A stretch of DNA of 35,668 bases from Gemmatimonadota bacterium (GCA_020344015.1 CP070812.1:328118-363785); one strand, 5' to 3'. Positions 1 through 7,814 are shown, numbered from the stretch's first letter. Notes: generated from the sequence alone by a model not told the origin. Numbers and translations are program-made.

Positions 1-1166
1 AAGAGCTTGAGCTCGACCCGGACGGAATCCCCTTCGCCCCAGGTTGTTGTGGCGAACACGGCCTTGCGGGCGCCGAGTGCCGCGGCGGCCCGCTTCTCAG
101 GAGGTCCACTGTCGGCGACCACGGCCGACTCGTACCAATCGAAAGTCGTCGGCCACGGCACCGTGCTGATGCGTGGCGTGCCCTCGATCTCGCGCGTCAC
201 CATGATAGCCAGCTGGGAACTGTCGACGGGGGCGTCCCAGGCGTACACGTCGACCGGCAGGATCGCCAAGTCTCTTATTAGCGGCGCCGGCGCACCCGGG
301 CGAGTCGCTACGTAGGCGACTATCGCGGCGATGATGACGAGGGGCGCCGCAAGCGGCGCGTACTTTCGGAACCCCGTCCGCGCTCGCGGCCTGGTGAGCG
401 CCTCGCGGAAGGCGGCGGCATCCTCCCAACGCTCGGCGGGCGCTGGTGTGAGGGCGCGGCGCAGGACGGGCACGAGCCGGCTCGGTATGCCGGACCAGTC
501 GGCCTGATCGACGGATGTGGCGATCGACCAACGCACTCCGGTGAGCGCCTCGTAAATGATCATCCCGGCGGAGTAGAGGTCACTTTGCGGCGTGGCGGAC
601 CCAGCGATCTGTTCGGGAGCCATGTAGACCGGCGTCCCCACCTGGTGACCCTCGGCGGTGAGCCCCGGCGAGTCCTCGCTGGTGGGCTTGGCGACGCCGA
701 AGTCGCCCAGCAGGGCGCGATCCCCGACAAGGAAGATGTTGGCCGGTTTGACATCGCGATGGATCACGCCGCTGGCGTGGGCCGCCTCGAGGGCGCGCAG
801 CAGGTCGGCGCCCAGCTGCACCGCCTCCTCCTCAGACAGCGGCCCGCGCTCCAGCCGCTCCGCCACCGTCTCCCCCTCGATGTGGTCCATCACGTAGTAG
901 AACAGACCGTCGACCTCACCGGCGCTGTGGACCGGGACGACGTTGGGGTGGCTGAGCTTCGCTAGGATACGGGCTTCGCGCAGGAATCGCTCGGCGGCGG
1001 TCGCCGTCGCTAGCTCGGGCCGCAGGATCTTGACCGCCCGCTCGCACTGCAGCGTCACGTCGCGGGCGAGGAAGATGGTGCCCATGCCGCCGGCACCGAG
1101 CTCGCGCTCGACTTCGTACTGCGGGGCCAGTGCGGCCCGCAAACGTTCCAGAAGAGAACTGGACAT
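1..1166 (-). CDS. Transmembrane serine/threonine protein kinase (C-terminus beyond window)
   Basis: This is a Hanks-type protein kinase that transfers phosphate from ATP to Ser/Thr of target proteins. I translated it by hand from the ATG at 1166; the frame stays open to the window edge, giving 388 residues. The Gly-rich loop is GAGGMG (25-30), the ATP lysine is Lys46, the alpha-C glutamate is about Glu64, the catalytic loop is HRDVKPAN (136-143), DFG is at 155-157 and APE at 183-185, so all catalytic elements are present. A single membrane helix lies at about 268-287. An extracytoplasmic region follows, with an ILPV motif resembling the FlgO/TolB-N-like part of other membrane TPR proteins such as the one at 16521. 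It is divergent from the EEP lipoprotein gene. Its substrate is unknown. The missing C-terminus probably holds TPRs, which is inference. Confidence 0.93.
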   Translation of the reverse strand, partial: MSSSLLERLRAALAPQYEVERELGAGGMGTIFLARDVTLQCERAVKILRPELATATAAERFLREARILAKLSHPNVVPVHSAGEVDGLFYYVMDHIEGETVAERLERGPLSEEEAVQLGADLLRALEAAHASGVIHRDVKPANIFLVGDRALLGDFGVAKPTSEDSPGLTAEGHQVGTPVYMAPEQIAGSATPQSDLYSAGMIIYEALTGVRWSIATSVDQADWSGIPSRLVPVLRRALTPAPAERWEDAAAFREALTRPRARTGFRKYAPLAAPLVIIAAIVAYVATRPGAPAPLIRDLAILPVDVYAWDAPVDSSQLAIMVTREIEGTPRISTVPWPTTFDWYESAVVADSGPPEKRAAAALGARKAVFATTTWGEGDSVRVELKL

Positions 1167-1207
1167 CCACAGCAGCCGGTCGGGGTCGGGACGAGTGACT
1201 GTAAAAC

Positions 1208-1236
1208 AGGCTACCCTCTCAGCCGCCCCACGTCAA
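1208..1236 (-). promoter_or_regulatory. Candidate sigma70-type promoter of the kinase gene
   Basis: On the minus strand TTGACG (1236-1231) is followed by a 17-bp spacer and TAGCCT (1213-1208). The -35 is good and the -10 poor. It sits about 42 bp upstream of the kinase ATG, a sensible leader length. The sequence match is the only evidence. Confidence 0.35.
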
Positions 1237-1252
1237 CTTGGGCCTCCCGCCG

Positions 1253-1284
1253 CTTGACTCCCACTTGACTCCCGCTTGACTCGG
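1253..1284. repeat. Three tandem 11-bp CTTGACTCCCR units
   Basis: CTTGACTCCCA, CTTGACTCCCG and CTTGACTCGG follow each other without a gap between the divergent kinase and EEP genes. Each unit contains TTGACT, which resembles a -35 hexamer, and the 11-bp period is close to one helical turn. That is the geometry of an operator array. No well-spaced -10 for the plus strand follows, so the role is unknown. Confidence 0.6.
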
Positions 1285-1344
1285 CCGCTGCAGAATGCGG
1301 CCTGCGAGCACGAGATGCGTCCATAATCGCACAGGAGGAGGATC

Positions 1345-2394
1345 ATGAGAAAGTTATTCGCATTCGCGCTGCTGGCCGCCGTGCTGGCCGCCTGCGACGA
1401 CGACGGGCCCACCGGTAACGGAGAAAACGGCGAGTTCACCGTGATGACTCGGAACATCTACGTGGGCACCGACATCGACATCCTTTTGGAGACGGCGCCA
1501 GAGCAGATTCCTGTGGTTGTGGCCCAGCTCTGGGCTGAAATCCAGGCCACCGACTTCGCCGACCGCGCCGAGGCGCTGGCCGACGAGATCGCCGAGCACC
1601 AGCCGCACCTGGTCGGTCTGCAGGAAGCCTCCCTGTTCCGTCGCCAGTCGCCGGGCGACTTCCTGATCGGCAACCCGCAGGACGCCGAGGACGTGGTCCT
1701 GGACCACGTGGACGTCCTGCTCGCGGCGCTGGCCGACCGAGGCCTGACCTACAGCGCGGTGGCGATCTCGACGGGGATGGACGTCGAGGTGCCGATGGCC
1801 TTGAGCCCCACCGAATTCGACGACATGCGGCTCACCGACCACGAGGTTATCCTGGCGCGCAGTGGCGTCGGAATCGCCAGCGTCGATGAGCGCAACTTCA
1901 CCGTCAACGTGGAGACCCCGATGCTGACGATCCTGCGCGGCTGGGTGGCGGTGGACGCCACGATCGGTGGTGAGACCGTGCGCTTCCTGAGCACGCACCT
2001 CGAGCCGCCCGAGTTCGCGCCAGAGGTCCAGGCCGCACAGGCCGCCGAGATCATGGCCGAGCTGGCCGGTGAAACTCTACCGGTGGTGGTGGTCGGCGAC
2101 CTCAACTCGAACGCCGACGGCAGTTCGACCCCTACCTATAGCGACTTCCTGGCGGCCGGATACTGGGACGCCTGGACCGAGGCCGGCACGGGCGACGGGC
2201 TCACCTGCTGTCACGAAGACGATCTGCAGAACCCGACCGCGACCCTCGTGAAGCGGATCGACTACATCCTGTACCGCGGAAATCTCGAGGTCGTTAGCGC
2301 CGATGTGGTAGGAGACGATCCGGCCGAGCGTACAACCGCCGGCCTTTGGGCTTCCGATCATGCCGGGGTCGTGGCGACCCTGCAATTCCCTTGA
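1345..2394 (+). CDS. Endonuclease/exonuclease/phosphatase-fold lipoprotein
   Basis: This is an exported, lipid-anchored member of the metal-dependent EEP superfamily (DNase I, sphingomyelinase, inositol-phosphatase fold). The signal peptide ends in a lipobox with Cys17, followed by Asp residues and a short flexible linker. The superfamily landmarks appear in order: Asn37 (TRN), Glu94 (LQE, metal ligand), His218 (STH), Asp252-Asn254 (GDLN), Asp306 (IDY) and Asp338-His339 (SDH). The active site is therefore complete, and the length of 349 aa is typical. Adjacent Cys residues in a TCC motif lie just before the IDY segment. The start is fixed by a strong GGAGGAGG ribosome site just upstream. Whether it cuts nucleic acid, a phospholipid head group or a sugar phosphate cannot be read from the sequence. 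It appears monocistronic, with a hairpin at its stop codon. Confidence 0.9.
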   Translation: MRKLFAFALLAAVLAACDDDGPTGNGENGEFTVMTRNIYVGTDIDILLETAPEQIPVVVAQLWAEIQATDFADRAEALADEIAEHQPHLVGLQEASLFRRQSPGDFLIGNPQDAEDVVLDHVDVLLAALADRGLTYSAVAISTGMDVEVPMALSPTEFDDMRLTDHEVILARSGVGIASVDERNFTVNVETPMLTILRGWVAVDATIGGETVRFLSTHLEPPEFAPEVQAAQAAEIMAELAGETLPVVVVGDLNSNADGSSTPTYSDFLAAGYWDAWTEAGTGDGLTCCHEDDLQNPTATLVKRIDYILYRGNLEVVSADVVGDDPAERTTAGLWASDHAGVVATLQFP

Positions 2395-2415
2395 GCGGTT
2401 AGTCTCTGACCGCTC
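2393..2415 (+). terminator. Stem-loop at the end of the EEP gene
   Basis: GAGCGGTTAG and CTGACCGCTC form a 10-bp stem with one G-U pair around a 3-nt loop, beginning inside the TGA stop. No T-run follows, so it may be an RNA 3'-end stabiliser or a weak terminator rather than a classical intrinsic one. Confidence 0.5.
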
Positions 2416-2476
2416 CCTCGGCGCCCGTGGTCCGCGTGCCTATCCTTCCCGCGCGCGGGCTGCGGGCGCAGCCGCA

Positions 2477-2881
2477 CTAGTTCTTCTTGCGCAGCCGCCG
2501 CGGCTCGTCGCCGCCGCGGACCAGGTCTTCGATCTCGCCGAGCAGCGTGTCGCTGCCCGCCTTACTACCGCCGAACAGACCGTCGGAGTCGGCGCGGCGC
2601 GAGGCGCCGTAAAGGTTGAGCCAGAGGTCGGCCCGCTCGCCGAAACGCAGGATCGAATAGAAGAGGCGGCCGCGCCGCTCGCCGCCGAAAAAGATCTCTA
2701 CCAGGGCTGCACCGATGGAAAGCGGCGCTAGCGTCAAGTCGATCAGCCCGTCGAGGAACAACTTCATTTGGAATAGGAACAGGTCGCGAACGATGACCCA
2801 GCGCGATACGTGACCTTCTTCCGCCGCTCTCTTGATCCTATTCCGTGTCGCGGATGGGACGTTGGCTCGATTCTTCATCAT
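2477..2881 (-). CDS. Small conserved hypothetical membrane-associated protein
   Basis: This is a 134-aa protein of unknown function. The N-terminus is basic. Residues of about 30-65 form a hydrophobic stretch (FQMKLFLDGL, then IDLTLAPLSIGAALVEIFF), enough for one or two membrane-embedded helices. The C-terminal half is polar and ends in a Lys/Arg-rich tail. The pattern of a short basic head, an LFLDG-LIDL-type helix and a proline break resembles small uncharacterised proteins I associate with proteobacterial genomes, but I cannot name a family. It is convergent with the EEP gene and divergent from the SDR gene. The start is either of two adjacent ATGs (2881 or 2878). No clear ribosome site is seen, so the start is uncertain. 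Confidence 0.65.
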   Translation of the reverse strand: MMKNRANVPSATRNRIKRAAEEGHVSRWVIVRDLFLFQMKLFLDGLIDLTLAPLSIGAALVEIFFGGERRGRLFYSILRFGERADLWLNLYGASRRADSDGLFGGSKAGSDTLLGEIEDLVRGGDEPRRLRKKN

Positions 2882-3070
2882 GCTGTGCCCGACGTGACGT
2901 TATATACGATTCCACCGGCGCCCGGCCGTAGCGCGCGACCTGCGCCATACTCGCCTTCCCGTTCGATCTGCGAGGAGCCCGCACCACCAATACACGAAGG
3001 AGCGAGTTCGGTGTCAAGTTCCCCAAGCAGCGGCTGGCGTGTCGGCCGCGGCTCCGTATGTTACCCGGTC

Positions 3071-3901
3071 ATGTCAGAGGACACAGGAAGCAGCCTGTTC
3101 CGGCCGGACCTGTTGGCAGGCCGGGTCGCCCTCATCACCGGTGGCGGCACCGGGATCGGCGCCGGGATTACGCGGGTCCTGGCGCGCCACGGCGCCGACG
3201 TCGTGCTAGCCAGCCGTCGGCGCGAGCACCTCGAGCCGATGGCCTCCGAGGTAGCGCAGCTGGGTCGCGACGCGCTCGTCTGCCAGCTGGATGTGCGCGA
3301 CCGCGATGCGTGCGACGCTGTCGTGGCGCAGGCGCTGGACCGCTTCGGCCACATCGATCTTCTGATCAACAACGCGGCCGGGAACTTCCTGGTTCGCGCG
3401 GCCGAGCTCTCCGAGAAGGGCTGGCGCGCCGTTGTCGATATCGTGCTGACCGGCACGTTCAACATGAGCCAGGCGGTCTACCCGGCGCTGCGCGATTCGG
3501 GCGGCGCCTCGATAATCAACATCACCACGACCTACGTCGGCAGCGGGGCACCCTTCATGGCGCACTCGGGCGCGGCGAAGGCGGGCGTACTGAACCTTAC
3601 GCGCACGCTGGCGGTGGAGTGGGGCGGCGATGGTATCCGGGTGAACGCGGTAGCGCCGGGGCTGGTGGAGGAGACCGAGGGCGCTCGGCGGCTGGCCGAG
3701 TCGATCGGGATCGTCGATGCCTATCGCAAGCAGGTGCCGCTGGGCCGGCTGGTCACGATCGATGACGTGGCGGCGACGGTTCTCTTCCTCGTTTCCGACG
3801 CCGCTTCGCAGATCACCGGCGTCGAGATCACCGTGGACGGCGGCGAGAGCCTGGGCGGCGGCTTCAAGGGAATCTCCGACGCGCTCGACGGGATCCCCTA
3901 A
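3071..3901 (+). CDS. SDR-family oxidoreductase, 2,4-dienoyl-CoA reductase-like
   Basis: This is a short-chain dehydrogenase with an NAD(P)-binding Rossmann fold. The cofactor motif TGGGTGIG is at residues 23-30 and NNAAGN at 100-105. The usual Tyr of YxxxK is replaced: the segment reads HSGAAK, with Ser166 and Lys170. This departure and the AAGNF motif match the 2,4-dienoyl-CoA reductase branch (DECR/peroxisomal PDCR), which reduces unsaturated fatty acyl-CoA with NADPH. LAVEWG-GIRVNAVAPG and a C-terminal VDGG also fit that branch. The frame is open upstream to 2810, but family alignment favours the ATG at 3071 (276 aa). No other beta-oxidation gene is nearby. Its stop overlaps that of the convergent gene at 3898. 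Substrate is inferred from motifs only. Confidence 0.9.
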   Translation: MSEDTGSSLFRPDLLAGRVALITGGGTGIGAGITRVLARHGADVVLASRRREHLEPMASEVAQLGRDALVCQLDVRDRDACDAVVAQALDRFGHIDLLINNAAGNFLVRAAELSEKGWRAVVDIVLTGTFNMSQAVYPALRDSGGASIINITTTYVGSGAPFMAHSGAAKAGVLNLTRTLAVEWGGDGIRVNAVAPGLVEETEGARRLAESIGIVDAYRKQVPLGRLVTIDDVAATVLFLVSDAASQITGVEITVDGGESLGGGFKGISDALDGIP

Positions 3902-4179
3902 GCGGGAGAGATCTCCCCCAGTCGGGTCACCGAAGCGACGACGACGCGGGGCACGATGATGCGGTCGTGCTTCTTCCAGACGCCGACCTTCGCCGCTTCG
4001 CGGATGTACTCTTCCTTCGAGTGCCCGTTCTTGCCGTCCTCGAACTCGTCGGCGTCTAGCAGCACGATCTTCTCGGCGTCCTCTTCCCAGCAGCGACCGA
4101 TGAAGACCTTTGGGCCTTTGGTGTCGACTACAACGGTGACGCCGTGTAGCTCACCTTTGTCCTTATGAAAAGTGCCCAT
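3898..4179 (-). CDS. Conserved hypothetical protein, 93 aa
   Basis: This is a small soluble protein without a recognisable domain. It is rich in charged residues and has beta-type segments (VTVVVDTKGPKVFIGRC early; DRIIVPRVVVASV near the end), which would fit a small barrel fold. One Cys lies in the GRCWEED segment. It starts 4 nt after the bacilliredoxin stop with no independent ribosome site, so translation is probably coupled to that gene. This suggests a shared function, perhaps in thiol stress, by context alone. Its TAG stop overlaps the TAA of the convergent SDR gene. Confidence 0.7.
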   Translation of the reverse strand: MGTFHKDKGELHGVTVVVDTKGPKVFIGRCWEEDAEKIVLLDADEFEDGKNGHSKEEYIREAAKVGVWKKHDRIIVPRVVVASVTRLGEISPA

Positions 4180-4183
4180 GAGT

Positions 4184-4612
4184 CTAGGCCGCCGGGGCGC
4201 AGTGTTCCTCGAGCGCCCTTATCAGGTCGTTCGCTACATCGACGGCCATGCGCCCCTCGATCTGGTGGCGAGGCACGAAATGCACCAGCTCGCCGTCGCG
4301 GAACAGAGCCATCGACGGACTGCTTGGCGGAAAGCCGTCAAAGTAGCTCCGGGCTCTGGCCACCGCGTCCTCTTCCATCCCCGCGAACACGGTGCCCAGC
4401 CGGTCCGGGCGTGGGCCCTTTTGAAGGGCGAGGTTGACGCCCGGCCGGGCCATGCCGGCGGCGCAGCCGCAGACCGAGTTCACCACGACGAGCGCGGTGC
4501 CGGTCCGCTCGGCCATGAAGCTGTCTACTTCCTCTGGGGAAAGTAGCTCCTGGAAGCCAATCGAGGTGAGCTCATCCCGCATCGGCCGCACGAGAGTCGG
4601 GTCGTACCGCAC
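4184..4612 (-). CDS. BrxA/BrxB (YphP/YqiW) family bacilliredoxin
   Basis: This is a thioredoxin-fold protein of the bacilliredoxin family. Family members remove bacillithiol or related low-molecular-weight thiols from oxidised cytosolic proteins. The CGC active site is at residues 48-50 in the context NSVCGCAAGMARPG, and the PMRDEL-GF-EL N-terminal block is also typical. I chose the GTG at 4612 because AGGAGG lies just upstream and it gives 142 aa, matching the family. An ATG at 4657 would add 15 residues the family lacks. The gene is first in a two-gene unit with the 93-aa gene. A perfect 7-bp hairpin lies in the leader. Bacillithiol use by this organism is not shown by the window. Confidence 0.92.
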   Translation of the reverse strand: MRYDPTLVRPMRDELTSIGFQELLSPEEVDSFMAERTGTALVVVNSVCGCAAGMARPGVNLALQKGPRPDRLGTVFAGMEEDAVARARSYFDGFPPSSPSMALFRDGELVHFVPRHQIEGRMAVDVANDLIRALEEHCAPAA

Positions 4613-4630
4613 ACTTCCTCCTGGTTGGGG

Positions 4631-4648
4631 CCGCCGATCGGTCGGCGG
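4631..4648 (-). promoter_or_regulatory. Leader hairpin upstream of the bacilliredoxin gene
   Basis: CCGCCGA and TCGGCGG form a perfect 7-bp stem around a 4-nt loop, 18 bp before the GTG start and next to the ribosome site. AT-rich sequence (TTTTAATTAG on the minus strand) lies just upstream and may hold the promoter -10. A regulatory role is inference. Confidence 0.35.
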
Positions 4649-4693
4649 ATAGAGCACTAATTAAAACATATGACGCCGTTGCGCCAGTTCCCT

Positions 4694-4713
4694 GGGAGGG
4701 GGGCGGGGGGCGG
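4694..4713 (+). other. G-run able to form a G-quadruplex
   Basis: A 20-nt run contains G3, G6, G6 and G2 tracts separated by single bases on the plus strand. It lies just beyond the stop of the TPR membrane gene. Minus-strand transcripts would be C-rich here. It may be chance in a GC-rich genome. Confidence 0.35.
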
Positions 4714-4724
4714 AACCGTCGCGC

Positions 4725-5441
4725 TCAGCTTTGAGAAGAGTCCCCAGTCTCGTGCTCTTCGACTTGCCTGGCCTTGAGGATGGCCAGCCGGCCACGCGCG
4801 GCCGCGGCGTACTGCGAGTCCGGGTGCCGCTCGAGCAGCCGGCGCAGCTCCACCCGGGCGCGGGAGTCATCGCCGATCGACTCGCAGATGTCGGCGATGC
4901 GGACGCAGATGTACTCGTCGGTCTCGCGTGGAAGACCCTCCGCCTTGCGAGCCCGCAGGTACCAGGCGATCGCATTCTCGGGATCGTCCATCTCCTCCAG
5001 GCAGAGCGCCGCGGCGCGCAGGCAGGGCCCGGGATCGTTGGGGTAACGCGCCGCCTCCTCCTCGTACGCCTTCTGCGCCTCGGCGTGCGAGCCGTGCACG
5101 GCCAGCGCCTGGCCGCGCCACGATTGCGGCTTCTCGAGTGGAGGCGCCGCGGAGAAGTAGATCTTCCCGAGGAACGAGGCGGTGCCACCGATGAAGACGA
5201 AGTATATGAAGCCATAGAGGAGAGAAATGCCGCCCAAGCCAAACAGCAGACCCAACGGGAACGGCATCCCGCGCCTCGCCAGAAGGGACCCGATCACCAG
5301 GCTGAAAAACAGGCCGACGGGCACCAGAATGACAGCGGCCCTGAAGAGATAAGCCCGGGCCACCGTGTCAACGTCCTTCAGCGGCCGGTGCCATCTCTCC
5401 AGCTCGCTGGCGTTCTTCTTCTTGGTCTCTTCCTCAGCCAT
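4725..5441 (-). CDS. Two-helix membrane protein with C-terminal TPR repeats
   Basis: This is a 238-aa protein of unknown specific role. The N-terminus is charged and cytoplasmic (about 1-30). Two membrane helices follow at about 32-55 and 62-86, placing both ends on the same side. Residues of about 105-225 form TPR-like helix pairs with small-residue spacing (AEAQKAYEEEAARYPNDPGP; ENAIAWYLRARKAEG; ARVELRRLLERHPDSQYA). The last of these ends with a DSQYA signature common in TPRs that process extracytoplasmic or envelope complexes. Such proteins usually act as membrane-attached scaffolds. It stands alone between the bacilliredoxin pair and the cohesin-like operon. The ATG at 5441 begins the only reasonable N-terminus. 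Confidence 0.8.
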   Translation of the reverse strand: MAEEETKKKNASELERWHRPLKDVDTVARAYLFRAAVILVPVGLFFSLVIGSLLARRGMPFPLGLLFGLGGISLLYGFIYFVFIGGTASFLGKIYFSAAPPLEKPQSWRGQALAVHGSHAEAQKAYEEEAARYPNDPGPCLRAAALCLEEMDDPENAIAWYLRARKAEGLPRETDEYICVRIADICESIGDDSRARVELRRLLERHPDSQYAAAARGRLAILKARQVEEHETGDSSQS

Positions 5442-5483
5442 GACTCGACCCCGGCTCGGCTGGATGCGAAAGGGCGACGGGCC

Positions 5484-5502
5484 GGCAACGCCATACGTTG
5501 CC
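5484..5502 (-). terminator. Hairpin between the cohesin-like gene and the TPR membrane gene
   Basis: GGCAACG and CGTTGCC form a perfect 7-bp stem with a 5-nt loop. A smaller 5-bp hairpin (AGACC/GGTCT) lies nearby at about 5521-5535. Both lie just past the stop of the cohesin-like operon in the direction of transcription. No T-run follows. Confidence 0.35.
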
Positions 5503-5552
5503 GACTACGTCGCCGCTTGTCCAGACCACTGCGGTCTCAGCGACCGCCGAGT

Positions 5553-5963
5553 CTACTCTACTTCCGGATCGACCGTCAGGCTGTAACCGGTGAGCGGATC
5601 CCGCAGGTCGTTCGTACGATCGGCGACCTGCGTTATCGTCGCCGTGTAGGCTACCTCGACATCGGGCACGTCGAACTCGAGCAGCCCGCCCGCTACGATG
5701 TCACCCGCGATGATCGCGGTGATCGTGTTGGCGCCCTCCATCAGGTAGAGCACGTGCTCGATATCCAGGAGCGCCGGCGCGTCGATCTCGCCGCCGCTCA
5801 CCGTGAACATGATCGCGCCGTCGTCGGCGTTCGGCGTCGTCAGCGACACGATCATCGTACCGGGCGTTACCTCCGGCCCGACGCTCTCGTCGTCACCACA
5901 GGCCACACCGACCGCCAGAGCGAGGGCGACCGCCGTAGCCGTAATCCAGCGTTGCTTTCTCAT
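5553..5963 (-). CDS. Small lipoprotein with cohesin-like beta domain
   Basis: This is a 136-aa exported lipoprotein: a basic start, a hydrophobic core and lipobox Cys22, then a short acidic linker. The mature part (about 34-135) is a single beta-rich domain. It has an early VSLTTPNADDGAIMFTVSG strand pair, a central AGDIVAGGLLEFDVPDV segment and a terminal ITQVADRTNDLR-TGYSLTV segment. This layout (opening strand, GG-L-F-V middle, Q-V-A-D...-Y-S-L end) resembles cohesin or other secreted Ig-like beta-sandwiches. The gene starts 9 nt after the preceding gene, which ends in a dockerin-like motif, and its ribosome site overlaps that stop. My inference is that it anchors the partner at the surface. 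The cohesin assignment rests on pattern only. Confidence 0.75.
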   Translation of the reverse strand: MRKQRWITATAVALALAVGVACGDDESVGPEVTPGTMIVSLTTPNADDGAIMFTVSGGEIDAPALLDIEHVLYLMEGANTITAIIAGDIVAGGLLEFDVPDVEVAYTATITQVADRTNDLRDPLTGYSLTVDPEVE

Positions 5964-5972
5964 TGCGGCCTC

Positions 5973-7553
5973 CTATCTCCAGCTGACGCCCTGCGCGACC
6001 CCCGGCAGCGTTCCGGTGTACACCAGGAACGCGCGGAAATCGCCGACGTCGTATTCACCGTTCTGGTTGCCCATGAAATCGAGGAAGTCCTTCTCGCCGT
6101 CGGTCAGCTCGCCAACGCCGAACAGCTCGGCGGCCAGGCCGTCGTCGGTCAGCATGTCCATGGACATGCCGACTACCGCGCCGTCCTCGTAGACGCCGTC
6201 GGCGTTGAGCTCGAGGATCGCCGAGCCGACCTGCGCCACGCGCTGCAGCCCTTCCATCGGCGACACTAGCTCCCCGCCCTGGCCGTTATCGGCGATGAAC
6301 ACGCGACCGTTGGGCGTGCCATCCGCGTCGCGACCGAACACGATATCCATGGGGGAGTAGACCCCTCGGGCGAACGGGTCTTCCAGCAGAGTACCGTCCG
6401 GGCCGTAGAGAGCGACATCGTAGTAGTCCCAGTTCACCACGTAGAGGTTGCCCTCCGTGTCAAAGGCGAACGGCCCCATGCCGCCGTTTTCATCCACTGC
6501 TACCGACTGGGGAATGCCGTCGACTAGTTTGTAGATCGTATCGCCGACCGAGTAGTGCAGCTCGCCCGCCGGCGAAAAGCCGATCGACAACCAGTCCGGT
6601 GAGCTGCCGCTGACCGCCAAGCTGTCCACCAGGTTGCCCAGTGGATCGTACTGGTAGAAGTAGAAATCACCCTGCGCCGCAGCTGCCGCCTGAGCGGCTA
6701 CGCCGCCCGGGTACCCAAACGCCCAGATGCTACCGTCGGACGCCGTGGTGATCGCCGGCGCGTACCGTTCGGCGAACGCGGTAACGTCGGCCTCCGGGGA
6801 GACCTTGTAGATCCAACCGTCGTCGCTGGCGACGATCAGGTTGCCGAAGGCGTCGAGAGTCAGGTCGATAGGCCACCAATCGCCGAAGACGAACGTCGAA
6901 ACGGTCCCATCCGTCGCCACCTCTCTGACCTCGCTGGCGCACGGGTCGGCTGCGTAGATGGTGCCGTCATCGGCTGCCACCAGACCAAACACACAAACGA
7001 ACCCCGACGCGAACTCGGTCACGGGATCACCTACGCCCGGCAACACTTCGGTGAAGTTGATCGCGTAGGTGTACGTCGGGCCACCCGCGTCCGGGTCCGA
7101 GTACTCACGCAGCGCGATGTAGTAGTTGCCGGCGGCCGTGAACGTGTACTCGATGTGGCTGTCGTACCAGCCACCCCAGTCGTCGTTGTACGCCAGCTCG
7201 GTCGTGCCGTCGGTGTCGTACAGGTACATATACGAGTCCAGATCTGAGCCGACCTCCTCGGCATCGACATCGATTTCGATCATCTGGCCCGCCGTCGCCG
7301 AGAACACGAACCAGTCCCAATCGCCGGCCGGATCGATGGTACCCGTCGCCTGGTCGCCCAGGCTGACCGCGTCGGCGGTCGTGTAGTCGTCGTTAGGCTC
7401 GCTCTCCGGCACCGTCGCCGCCGCCGTCATCGGCACCGTGACGCGCGGCCGCACCGTCGGCCGTGGGTCCTTCTCCTTCGGCCTCTGTGCCAGCCCTTCG
7501 GCTCCACCTGCCAGCAAGGCAAGCAAAGCGAGGCACAGCGCACGTTTGGACAT
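5973..7553 (-). CDS. Secreted PPC-domain/beta-propeller protein with dockerin-like C-terminus
   Basis: This is a 526-aa exported protein with a signal peptide (about 1-22). A bacterial pre-peptidase C-terminal (PPC) domain spans about 50-168. It opens with ESEPNDDYTTADAVSLG and contains GDWDWFVFSATAGQ and a YIALREYS-type end, typical of PPC. Residues of about 175-445 are NHL-like propeller blades recognisable by repeated D-G-x-I/L-Y/W segments (DGTIYAAD, FGNLIVAS, EGNLYVVN, NGRVFIAD). The last 31 residues contain NQNGEYDVGDFRAFL (496-510), which looks like half a dockerin calcium motif. There is no catalytic domain, so it is probably a binding or display protein. It has a good AGGAGG site before 7553 and leads the operon with the cohesin-like lipoprotein. 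Confidence 0.85.
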   Translation of the reverse strand: MSKRALCLALLALLAGGAEGLAQRPKEKDPRPTVRPRVTVPMTAAATVPESEPNDDYTTADAVSLGDQATGTIDPAGDWDWFVFSATAGQMIEIDVDAEEVGSDLDSYMYLYDTDGTTELAYNDDWGGWYDSHIEYTFTAAGNYYIALREYSDPDAGGPTYTYAINFTEVLPGVGDPVTEFASGFVCVFGLVAADDGTIYAADPCASEVREVATDGTVSTFVFGDWWPIDLTLDAFGNLIVASDDGWIYKVSPEADVTAFAERYAPAITTASDGSIWAFGYPGGVAAQAAAAAQGDFYFYQYDPLGNLVDSLAVSGSSPDWLSIGFSPAGELHYSVGDTIYKLVDGIPQSVAVDENGGMGPFAFDTEGNLYVVNWDYYDVALYGPDGTLLEDPFARGVYSPMDIVFGRDADGTPNGRVFIADNGQGGELVSPMEGLQRVAQVGSAILELNADGVYEDGAVVGMSMDMLTDDGLAAELFGVGELTDGEKDFLDFMGNQNGEYDVGDFRAFLVYTGTLPGVAQGVSWR

Positions 7554-7814
7554 GCTTCCCTCCTTTGCTGATCAGCACCGGTGCGGGAGCCGGCTTCTTA
7601 CGGAGACCTAGCGGACAATCTAACGCCGTCGTCCACTCTTGGCGCCGCCTGGCCTGCGGCGCGCCCGATCCCAGCGCGCCGCCCGGCCCTCCCGGAGGTT
7701 TGCCATCACGGCTGTCACGAGGGGCCCGGGTCAGCCATCTTTGGTGCTTACGGGAACCCCATCCTCATTCTACTGACTGGATACCGGCGTTCGAGCGAGC
7801 GAGCGGAGGATCCG

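Noticed and set aside
2810..3070. The upstream extension of the SDR gene
   Set aside because: Adds 87 residues with no SDR homology and of low-complexity character; the family starts at about the ATG at 3071.
4731..6269. A 512-codon open frame on the plus strand across the TPR membrane and cohesin-like genes
   Set aside because: Arg/His-rich shadow of minus-strand genes that have signal peptides, domains and ribosome sites; GC-rich codons keep the antisense frame open.
7581..7814. The upstream extension of the DUF5107 protein
   Set aside because: No ribosome site there, and it would bury the lipoprotein signal peptide in the interior.
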